A DNA stretch of 64,000 nt from Symsagittifera roscoffensis (Eukaryota > Xenacoelomorpha > Acoela > Convolutidae): positions 25,689,254-25,753,253 of the forward strand of contig NC_087065.1 of assembly GCF_963678635.1 (NCBI RefSeq). Direction: 5' to 3'. Position numbers and translations under genes: made by a program. This document shows, piece by piece, positions 55,761-64,000 of the stretch. The notes beneath the pieces were generated by a model. It was not told where the DNA came from. It did no database searches and saw only the letters and a list, made by a program, of their open reading frames with translations. Positions within the stretch are counted from its first letter, which is position 1, and each line of letters opens with the position of its first letter.

Positions 55761-56090
55761 TTGAGTTGAGTCGAGATCCCAAAATCGTAGTTCTTCCTCG
55801 AAAAGAGGACCGCAGACGTCCGTAGGGTAATGTAACTTTCCAGTTCTGTAGTAATTCAGAATCTGCGAAAACACGTCTGGATGTCGGTCGAAGAAATACT
55901 CGTTTTTCTGGGCATCGTAACTCAGTGGGTTCTCGCACAATTTTGAAAGTCGGGTCGCCGGAATTTTCCGAAGTGTCGATTTGAGAGTTTCGTGTCGTGT
56001 TCCGCCAATGTTTAAAACAATTTTTTTGTGCGCTTCGTCATGACTGTTGTTAGAATTTGCCGAGTCGGAGAGAAGAAGGCTCAAATTCAT
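55761..56090 (-). CDS. Shaw/Kv3-type potassium channel, first coding exon
   Basis: N-terminus and most of the T1 (BTB-like) domain that tetramerises Kv3 subunits of a voltage-gated K+ channel of the plasma membrane. ATG at 56,088-56,090. Residues 22-40 read [19 protein letters not shown], 43-50 IPATRLSK, 64-77 [14 protein letters not shown] and 79-92 [15 protein letters not shown]87 and C93 start the HX5CX20CC zinc site found in Kv2-Kv4. The exon ends FWDLDSTQ, and the family continues with VEPCC, found in exon 2. Two donors are possible: GCAAGT right after Q110 (end 55,761) or GTATTT four bases further (end 55,757). No stop interrupts it. The insect Shaw start is similarly short, so this is probably the complete N-terminus. 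Confidence 0.92.
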
Positions 56091-57430
56091 TTTGAAATGT
56101 TTTTCAATACATTTCGCTGATCGGTGAATTCAACAGCCTTTTATGGGAATATTGCTCCCCCAATGTCGCGAATAAACCTAAAGCAATGAATGTTTGAGGT
56201 TTTTCAACATGGAACGAATGTTTTTTTGCGCTTCAAATTAGAATTAAAATCTATCGACCGAGAAGTCCATGTTATATTGCGGAGTGAATTTAAGTTGGCC
56301 ATGTTACGTAAGCAGGTCTGCATACAAGTTATTCATTTATTTTTTGTTAAACAAAGAAAAACGTGGTCTTTTTCCAACTCAAATAAAAATTTTTGCTCTC
56401 TGAAACATTAACAATTAATGTTTGTATGACAAAAACCTCTCGGTTGAGACGGCGCGTAATGCTTCATAAACAACTAATTGATTTTCAGTTGCAAAAACTT
56501 ACGTTCAATTCAGAAACTCGGAATTATCAAAATTTCTAGCATTTTTTTTTAAATAATGAAACAAAAACATGCAACGATTGGCTTAATTTTCTCACTAGTA
56601 GCTAAAGAACTCCTCTATTGTAATTTTACTGTTCTGTTGTTTTCCGAATAAAATTCTAAAGTTCCGACAAAATAGCAATCGAATTGATCTTTTTTGCTTT
56701 CTTACCATTGCTGGTGGTATAAATGGGTTTTCGAGGCAAATTTTTTACGAGGGTAAGTTAATTTTTTATAGACTCCTGTTAATAAACTGGGAACAAACTT
56801 GGAAAGGATATGCGTAATTCGACCAGTCAAAACAAATTGGGCTATAATTCTAAGGAAGTTGTAAACAATTTTTCCCAAAAAGTCGGTGGATCTGGCAAAT
56901 GCAAGAAGGTTAACTTAGTTGTGGCGAACGGAAAAATGGGTTAAAAGGCGGGACTTACCTTAAACTTTGAATGCGCTGAAATTTTTTGTCCGATGAGGGT
57001 TTTGTTTCGGTTAAGTGGTTGGTTTTTCTGCTATTGATAGTCAATAACTTTCTCTCTTCTGTCTCCGAAGGGGCTTCTTACATACATGAAAAACCTCAAA
57101 TACTCAAAAGTTCAAGATACCAAAAAATAAAAATCCGCGGGACAGTTTTTGCGAAAACTAAGCAAAGTTTAGGGCTCTAAGTGACCATTGGTAAACAAGA
57201 GTAAACAACGAAGGTGCCAATGATTGTCATATTGGTGTTATGAAGGGAAACAAATAAAAGTGAAAATTAGTATTCTGACCATGTTTAGACGGGTGAAATG
57301 CAATAAATAGGTGCAGGCTGAGTTTAGTCGCGTGAGCTAATTTTCCTCGCGGTGAGGTTGGTTATCGATTGGGCGACATTGGCTACTGGAAAGTTATAAC
57401 CAAAAATCAACAACCGGAGGAACATATTGT
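56091..57430 (-). promoter_or_regulatory. Kv3 5' region: TATA-like box and possible 5' UTR exon
   Basis: No coding exon is supported here. Two minus-strand signals bear on the channel's 5' end. ATAAAAGG (56,137-56,144) lies about 50 bases before the ATG and could act as a TATA box. Alternatively, a perfect donor AAG/GTAAGT at 56,959/56,958 and acceptors near 56,178 (TTGCTTTAG) or 56,113 (CACCGATCAG) would splice an upstream non-coding exon to the ATG exon. On the plus strand at 56,986-57,180 an ATG-less frame has a signal-like run (KWLVFLLLIVNNFL); I do not count it as a gene. Confidence 0.4.
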
Positions 57431-57431
57431 T

Positions 57432-57437
57432 TTTATT
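57432..57437 (-). terminator. Polyadenylation signal of the upstream neighbour
   Basis: AATAAA on the minus strand, about 145 bases after the stop codon at 57,582. A sensible distance for a 3' UTR. Confidence 0.55.
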
Positions 57438-57581
57438 GTAAGCCAACTCAGTTGAGTTCTCCTTGATCAATTTGTTTTTTGTCCGTTAATGAGAGTAGAG
57501 GAACAATATTTTGGCTTGCCAGTCCTAAAAAACTACCTTGAACTTCAAGTCCAGTTGAACAAATTTCTCTGCACTAGATAC

Positions 57582-57857
57582 TTAGATTGAATTTTCAGTC
57601 CATTGTTTTGAAGCAACTGCAGTTTTAATCATGTTTATGAGTGCAGTTGGAAAAGTAATACTTTTTGTGTCTGTTTGGTAAAAACTGTAATGGAAGTCAC
57701 CTTGATTTTGTATTTGGTTTCGAATCTGAAGATAATCTGTGGGTTTAATGCGTCCATAAAAAGAAGCCAAGAATAGCAAAAAATGATCCAAGTCCGTATA
57801 ATCTGCAAATGGAAAGTAAAGGTCTGAAACAGCAGAAGCATGAGCGAATGTTGGTAA
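57582..57857 (-). CDS. Probable last exon of an unidentified gene
   Basis: A 91-codon frame that begins right after a strong acceptor (a long pyrimidine tract ending ATCCAACAG at 57,858) and runs to TAA. An alternative acceptor, CTGCTGTTTCAG, lies inside it and keeps the same frame. The peptide reads like globular protein: DLYFPFADYTDLDHFLLF, then ASFYGRIKPTDYLQIRNQ, GDFHYSFYQTD and ITFPTALINMIKTAV. There is no clear membrane segment or repeat. An AATAAA follows at a normal distance. I do not recognise the family. The gene shares the strand of Kv3 and would end about 1.3 kb before the channel's ATG. Its earlier exons should lie above 57,860, and I could not identify them. Confidence 0.55.
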   Translation of the reverse strand, partial: LPTFAHASAVSDLYFPFADYTDLDHFLLFLASFYGRIKPTDYLQIRNQIQNQGDFHYSFYQTDTKSITFPTALINMIKTAVASKQWTENSI

Positions 57858-58558
57858 CTGTTGGATAAAGATGAAAAATAAAAAAAAGAAAAAGAAACAA
57901 AATTAAGAAAAAATGAAAAGCTTAGTATTGTATTTTTTACGTACCATTTAATCGAGGATTGGATGGTTGAGCAGTAATGGAAATGAATGAATTTATATTA
58001 GATCGAGCGCAGCGGAAGAAAAAAGAAAATACAAATCAGTCGTCAGCAAGATGGAATTGTACTCTTAGTTTATGGTTCGTCTTTACTCAAAACTTCTCTT
58101 TTGTTATAAAAATTGTCAATCTGGATTAAACCTACAACTCAAATATCAAAAAGCCTAAAACTGCACTAAATATTTAAGAGTGCAATTCTCAATTGGGTGA
58201 ATATTCAAGTAGATCAGTACCAAAGCGGTGTTTTGATTGTAAAACATTCAATAAATTTCCTCATTAAACCCATAACAAACACCAACTAACTTCCTGTTAG
58301 TATTCGAATGAAAGGTTTATTTTTAGAGACTTCACAACAAAGAACCTGATTCATGCACCATTTTAGTTTTAGTCTTAAATGCGCTTGTAAACGTCAGTTA
58401 AGAGTGAATGACTGGAGAAAAGTGGTCACAAAAATTTTGAAAGTTCATTACTCAAAATACGTCATTAACGGCTTTTTTGCTTCAAGCTTTGTGGAGGGAG
58501 AAAAATTTTCAACTCTTTTTATCAAGTATAACGAAACAACTGACACTAACATATATAA
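57858..58558. other. Intron or flank, no gene seen
   Basis: Pyrimidine-rich on the minus strand next to the exon at 57,857. A donor-like GTACGT occurs near 57,950 on the minus strand, but no open exon with an acceptor can be joined to it. Confidence 0.45.
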
Positions 58559-58566
58559 AATGCTGG

Positions 58567-58854
58567 CAGGGGTGGATTTAGGATTTTCTCGAGGGGGGGG
58601 GGGGGGGTGATTTTCAAAAACTTTTTGAAATTTTGTTACTTTTTTTGGGTCGACCAAATTGATTTTCCAAGCTCTTCCAAAGCACTAAAAAGTCCCTGTT
58701 TTGGCCAAAAATTGTGCGCTGCAGGCGAAAGGCGCCTTCAAAAAAATTTAGGGTGCGTCAGCCAAAAATGGATATCTCAAAAAAGTTCAAGGGTCGACAG
58801 GGGGTCGAATCCCTGAGAGGGGGTCAAATCCCCCCCCCCCTAAATCAGCCCCTG
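58567..58854. mobile_element. hAT-like MITE with perfect 8-bp target duplication
   Basis: 288 bp. Left end CAGGGGTGGATTTAGG, right end on the minus strand CAGGGGCTGATTTAGG, each leading into a G-tract. AATGCTGG flanks both sides exactly (58,559-58,566 and 58,855-58,862). CAGGG ends plus 8-bp duplications are the signature of hAT transposons. No transposase is encoded. Confidence 0.88.
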
Positions 58855-58977
58855 AATGCTGGTGCTGGATAAAAAAAACCAAAATTTACTTTAATGACGT
58901 TTCGACTTCTAACCGCATCTTTTTTACGCTGCATAGTATGAGTTTCTCCTACTCCACAATCAAATATCATTTGTAAA

Positions 58978-59375
58978 CAGGGGCAGATTTAGGGGAGTGT
59001 GGGAGAGGGGGGGGGGGGGTTAGGGCTAGGTGTGGGAGAGGGGGGGGGGGGGTTTAGAGATTCGTTTCCTCACCAACCAAAGGGTACCCCATTTGGTTTA
59101 TTTTATGATATGCATTTTTGGCCGACCAACTCCAAAACTTTTCTACAGGCGCCTTGGCCGCCAATATAGTCTAAAAGAAGCGCGAGGTAAAAAAAAAACG
59201 CAATTTTTACCAATTTTTTTCCCAAAAAGTGCCCAAAAATTGCTTTATACTGTTTTGGGACTGGAGCAGTGCCCGAAAAACCAATTTGCTCAACCAGAAA
59301 AAAGTACGGAAAAGTTTTCAAAAATTTTATGAGAAACCAACCCCTCCCCTCGAGAAAATCCTAGATCCGTCCCTG
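58978..59375. mobile_element. hAT-like MITE, longer copy
   Basis: 398 bp. Left end CAGGGGCAGATTTAGGGG, right end on the minus strand CAGGGACGGATCTAGGATTT. Flanks TTTGTAAA and TTTGTGAA form an 8-bp target duplication with one mismatch, so it is older than its neighbour 123 bp away. Two G-rich tracts lie near the left end. Non-coding. Confidence 0.85.
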
Positions 59376-59383
59376 TTTGTGAA

Positions 59384-61955
59384 TATTTCAAACTGAAGCA
59401 TATATAGATCTCATTTTCTACGAATGTTGAAAAAATATGCTTATATTTGACTGCATAACTTAAAAGGATGGTGGTTCAAGACTTACTGCAATTTTTCAAA
59501 TGTAAAACGTGTATAAAAACTATGGATATTGCAACTCATAAGCCCAAATGAGGGCTTTCAAGGGAGCCGTAGTAAAAAAATGCCAAAGAAGAAAGCAAAA
59601 CTTTCGTTTTGAATGCCGAAAAAAAACGACTTTTGATTGTTAAAGTTTCTCTTTTTATCATTTTTCGACCAAACTCGTTAATATTAATTTTCCCTGAATT
59701 TTAGAAAAGAAGTAAAAAATCAGCTTTTTTGGTGTAGTAAGTCTATATGCTGAAAATCAAAACGCCAGAATAAAGAGCTCATAAGTAGTTTCGATGGATG
59801 CCAGTAGCTATTGCAGAAATTTTTTCCGCTTTTTCTTGCTAGTTTTTAGTCTTACCATCATAATAATTATTGTCTTTTTACAACGTTTTGTTCTGAAATT
59901 TTTTTTGGCACTGCACTTTTGAACACAGTAATTTTTTAGGCATTTTTAAACTTCAGCACGCTTGAAGTGGTCAACTGAATTTGTGTCGAAGTGCTAAAAG
60001 TTGGATAAAAGTATAATTGAGACTGTTTTGATTTTAAGTCAGGCCAAGTGAAGAAAATGAACAATGACGTAGGGTGTATTCTTTCTACTGAGTTTGTTTT
60101 CCTGAAAAAAAAACTTCTGGGTCTCAAGTAGGTTATCAAATAAAATGACGCTTGTTTATGTTTCAAATTTAAAAAAAATCAAAAAATGCTTTCAGTACCG
60201 AAAAATAGTTTTTCCGTTTTTTGTATTGACGGCAAGGAATTTAGAAAAGGCACGCAATTATTTCTGCTATAATTGTTACGTTCTTTCAATTATTTTTACC
60301 AATATTTCTAGTTTATTTATCTAATACATTTTTTCTTCTACAAACCAGATAAAAATCCACAAAAAATGCAGAAAAACTCAAGTTTTTATAATCTTTTCTT
60401 AACTTACAGCTTGTTTTAATTGAAAAACGTCTTTGACGGAAACATTCTTTGCCATGTGCACAGTGGTGGCTATTGTTTTTAGGTTTAGTTTTTATTTTCA
60501 ATTTTGCTTTCGTTATAACATGCGAAATGGAGTTTTCCCATAAACTAGAAACCGTGTTGAAAAAAAAAAATTCAGAAAATGTACTTAATTGCTTGTTTAC
60601 AAACTTTATGTACATATAGAACGAAAAAATATATTTGTTTGCTTTTTGCATGTGTAATTTTAGCATAACAAATAAAAAATCAAAAATTTTTCTATCGTTC
60701 CAATTTAGAGTTGTCAGTTTTCTCTATTTGCAAACAAGCCAACCAAAAATTGGTCGGTTTTTGGTTTTTGGGCCTCTAAACTACCCCATTGACAGCAAGT
60801 AAAGTCACGACATTTAGCAATTGCAATTTTTAGATTTCAACGAGCGAATGATTGATTTGTTTTGCACGTTTTTTGCCTGCAGCTATTTAAGATATTGGGT
60901 TCAAATTTGACAAAAGATGAATTTATTTGAAAAGACTATACCGGGCTAAAACTTGAGAGCATTACATTCGTTTCGAAGATAATTTTTGGTCCGGCTGAGC
61001 CCTTCTTATTAGTTTCATTGAGCATTTGCCAATAATTGAAACCTCTATTTTTTTTGATTTCAAAGAAAAACACAATTCGTAAGAAAATGCGTTCATTTGC
61101 TCGTCAAAATGAAACAGTTGCAACTTTTATGTCCTGTGACTATATTAATTTTCACGCAGACACGTCCTACAAAATTTTTTTTGAGTTCGAAATTATATGA
61201 AAATAGTTTGGGGCAGTTTTTTTTGTACTGACAAAGTGAAGGGGATGATCCATGGTTGTGATAATTTTGTTTTCCCTGAGTTTAGCAACCTCAAAATATT
61301 CTTCTAATCTTCTTTTTTTCAACTCCAGTAATCTTCACTGCTCACGGTTTGAATTCCAAAAACTAAAATAATTTTTTTTCTCGGTTACTTGATGTTGGCC
61401 GTTTTTTAGACTAGATGACACGAAAGGTCGAAAAAAAGCAAACGATCACAGATCGAAGTCACATTTTGTTTTTTCTGCAAAATTTACGTTATTTTAGCTT
61501 ATTATACCAATTATAACCCAATTTGATTGTCCTTAAATAGAAAAAAAAAACAGTCAACTTAGACAAAAAAATTGCAAAGTTATTTTTGGGCTTTGAAAAA
61601 ATTTTCATTGTTTTCAACTTGTTTTTATCAGAGAAATAAAGAAGTCTGTGCTAGTTGGAAGTTGTCGTGTCATGTTGCTTTAGTTTAAACTTGCTTTAAA
61701 AATTGCTGTTTTCACAAATTATCTGAACTAATTAATTTAAAAAATTTCTGTATCGAGTTCAAAGCGTGTTTCGAATCGTAATGAGTGTTAATCACAAACT
61801 TCCAATCTATGTGGTAGTCTGTTTTGAGAAAAGGTAACAATTAATTTCACCTTTTGAGACAACAATTTTTGCTAACGAAAATAGCACTTCAACCTACCAA
61901 AGAAAATTATTGAGCTAACAAAATTAACCGAAAACAAAAAGAGAAAATTAGATTG
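59384..61955. other. Non-coding DNA
   Basis: About 2.6 kb of AT-rich sequence with many A and T runs. Open frames are short and low in complexity. I see nothing to annotate. Confidence 0.55.
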
Positions 61956-61959
61956 AACT

Positions 61960-62330
61960 TTAAGCACTAGTGCCGAGGTCTGTTGTTGAGGCTTTGAAAA
62001 TTGTGCAGCCTCGTTTTCCGGGTCGAAATTGCCCCATCGCGCGAAGACTTTTAATGGCTAGGTCTGGAAAGAAAGTTGCAAAAATTGCGCCATGGGTCGC
62101 AAAAGTTTTGACTTGAACTCGCGCAGTGGGTAGCAAAAGTCGCGAAAGTGACGACATAAAGTCCCAAACGTCTCTAGATACATTCGCAAAATTCGGGAAG
62201 TGGGTCACAAAATTCCGGAAGTACAAAAACGCGGTGATGAAAAAGAGGACAAATAGCCTCGAAAATCTGGAAAAGCAAAACATCTGATCCTTAAGTCTGT
62301 ACATTCGTAAAGTCTTGACAAACCTAATAT
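61960..62330. repeat. Degenerate GTCGCAAAAGT-type repeat
   Basis: Irregular repeats of GGTCGCAAAAGT, GTCGCGAAAGT and GGGTCACAAAATTC occur, related to the sequence flanking the Gypsy insertion at 8.7-8.9 kb. A minus-strand open frame of 114 codons covers it, but the composition reflects the repeat and not a protein. Confidence 0.5.
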
Positions 62331-62599
62331 TCGTTTGAAAAAATAAACATACAATCGCAAAAGCGGGTTTTACGATTTGGACAAAAATGTTTACACGTTC
62401 TTAAATAAGACCTTGAGAAGTAGTATCTTGCTAGTTATTTTCCAAAAAACTATAGAAACAGAATTGTAGAATGACGGCAACTTGCAGTAGAAGCAATAAA
62501 GTACATTTAAAAAACTCTGAGAGTAGAATAGAAACGAGACAGTTTTTCCTTTGAATTTTTCGATTAAATGATCTGAGCGAGAAAGTTTATTGTTACGAT

Positions 62600-62870
62600 T
62601 TTCGATACGAAATAACGGGAAATTTGTGCTCGGGTGGGTTTTTTCTTCAGACAAATTTCGACTTTTTAACTAACTAATTTTGACGAAATTTTTTATATCA
62701 TTCAAAAGGCATTGTTGTCTTGAGCTTAAACTTGAAAAGATTTTTTACCTGTGATCTTTTTTCGTAAAACAAGGGTGGTTTAAAGATTGCCATTTTGGCC
62801 AATTTGGGACAATTAACACGCGATAAACATCAAACGGAGTATTTATCCAGAGCACAGTTTGGCCTTGTAA
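62600..62870 (+). repeat. R1 copy
   Basis: Shows the R1 series clearly: TTTGTGCTCGGGTGGG, TTCAGACAAATTTCGACTTT, TTGTCTTGAGCTTAAAC, then TTTGGCCAATTTGGGACAAT and CACGCGATAAAC. One of the best copies for defining a consensus. Confidence 0.65.
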
Positions 62871-64000
62871 TGAAATTCAAGGATGTTTTTAAATGGCATT
62901 CAATGCAAATAAATTTTGCTTAGGATTGTGGGGAAATAAAAAGAATATAATCTACATATTTCAGATTACAAAAGGTGAAATTATGAAGAGCTGATAACAG
63001 AGATTTCGACCGCCTCAAATTTGTTCAAGAATGATCATTCCTAGATCCTGTTATGTCACATACGTGGCTATTAAGAAAGTTTGGACCTAAGCAACTAAGA
63101 GAAGGCCAGCGGCAAATCACTAAACCCCATTACTTGCCCAATATGGGAAATGTTCAGCAAAAATTGCCTGCCAATTTGATACCAAAAAGGCAAAATTGGC
63201 AAATTAGTTTTGAGTACCAGTTGTTATTATGTAGCATGTTTGCAATTCCGCAGTCTCTACCAAAAAAAAATTCTTAAAACTAAAATCACTGATAAAGTAA
63301 TTCTTAAGCACATATTCTGAGAATATCGGAACAGTTTTTAATTGGTATCTCAAAAAGAACATCATGTATCTAAACCTGATAATTCTAATTAGCATAAAAC
63401 CTCTCAGACATGAGCATAGTCGACGTAACCTATCGACACCAAGAGAGAGATGGCGGGATCGTCTTTCAAAGACCGGGTGGGTTTTTTGAGTTCCGCACAG
63501 CCGCGGCGGTCATGTCAGGATCCGAAAAAAATTGTGACTTAAGTCCAAAATGGTCGCGCGAGGTAGACACGGAGCAATCAGTGTTTCACAGTGCTTTCGA
63601 AGTTTTTTATCAAGTAAAGTCGCGACTTTAGTTGCGATGGTCGTGCCGCGATCCGGAAAACTGAAAATCTAACGCATTTAGATGATCTGACAAAAAAATT
63701 CTCAACATGAAGGTCGTTTTTCAGGACGCTGATTTAGGTCCTGTTGATAATGATTTTATGTTGACACAAAATTTCATACCATTAAAAATTCTTAGTTGAA
63801 ATTTAGTGAAAATAAAAATACAAACTTACTGCATCTATGAAACTGAGCCAATTGTCATCAGTTATTATTAGCTCGAGCTTACCCAAATGTCGAAATGAGT
63901 CAAAACACAATTCTCGTTATTCTTTTTAGTTTATCCACTGCGTCTATTCTAGATATATCAATTGTACTCATCTTCCACGCTCAGAATAGACCAATTTTTA
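62871..64000. other. Non-coding DNA, one GC-richer patch
   Basis: Mostly AT-rich. 63,410-63,631 (+) is an ATG-started 73-codon frame in GC-richer DNA (MSIVDVTYRHQERDGG at the start), but it contains GGTCGCGCG and GTCGCGACTTT reminiscent of the GTCGCGAAAGT repeat. I do not call it a gene. Confidence 0.45.

Noticed and set aside
56986-57180. Signal-peptide-like plus-strand frame
   Set aside because: No ATG in frame (a TGA lies just upstream) and no good splice acceptor. A perfect donor on the opposite strand overlaps its neighbourhood.
57900-57965. Possible upstream exon ending at GTACGT (minus) that could join the exon at 57,857
   Set aside because: Phase 0 joining meets a stop. The alternative phase needs the inner acceptor, and there is no AG to start the exon.
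61960-62304. 114-codon minus-strand frame
   Set aside because: Covers the degenerate GTCGCAAAAGT repeat. Repeated serine/phenylalanine/alanine runs follow from the repeat and do not suggest a protein.
1-64000. tRNA, rRNA or CRISPR-like arrays
   Set aside because: I looked for clover-leaf-like or regularly spaced repeat signals and saw none I could support.

Overview
The window looks like animal nuclear DNA, most likely from a protostome invertebrate. It is AT-rich and intron-rich, with sparse coding sequence and many transposable elements. The only host gene I can name is a Shaw/Kv3-type voltage-gated potassium channel on the minus strand. Its first coding exon lies at 55,761-56,090. A second exon at 35,127-35,363 is cut by a 200-N assembly gap. 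The intron between them is about 20 kb. Two other probable host exons are visible, 8,214-8,359 (+) and 57,582-57,857 (-), and I could not assign either to a family.

Region by region: 1-8.9 kb is non-coding DNA with non-autonomous hAT-like elements (2.9-3.4 and 4.76-5.12 kb), a dispersed unclassified repeat that I call R1, and one probable terminal exon. 8,913-15,062 is a nearly intact Ty3/Gypsy LTR retrotransposon: 204-bp LTRs differing by one base, a GTGT target duplication, a gag-protease-RT-RNase H frame and an integrase frame, with the coding sequence split by a frame change. 15-22.1 kb is non-coding and contains a long imperfect palindrome (20.29-21.1 kb) built from TATAATCGATTATA-like units.

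22,109-33,241 is a second, very different LTR element. Its two 1,965-bp LTRs are nearly identical. It has a 2.9-kb leader studded with GTTTCAG heptamers, then gag, then an aspartic protease reached through what looks like a textbook -1 frameshift site (TTTAAAC, 7-nt spacer, 7-bp stem). No reverse transcriptase or integrase follows. A third ORF of unknown function sits behind a good splice acceptor. This is the most interesting object in the window: a recently mobile but pol-less element that must borrow its replication enzymes.

36.3-52.0 kb, inside the channel intron, is a graveyard of one decayed Gypsy lineage. Protease/RT/RNase H blocks on the plus strand alternate with integrase blocks on the minus strand, and a segment of about 5 kb has been duplicated in tandem. 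Several inverted arms could fold into long double-stranded RNA. 52-64 kb holds three more hAT-like elements, R1 fragments, the first channel exon, its putative 5' region, and the last exon of an upstream neighbour gene on the same strand.

All boundaries were read by eye. Domain calls rest on recognised motifs, with no database search.
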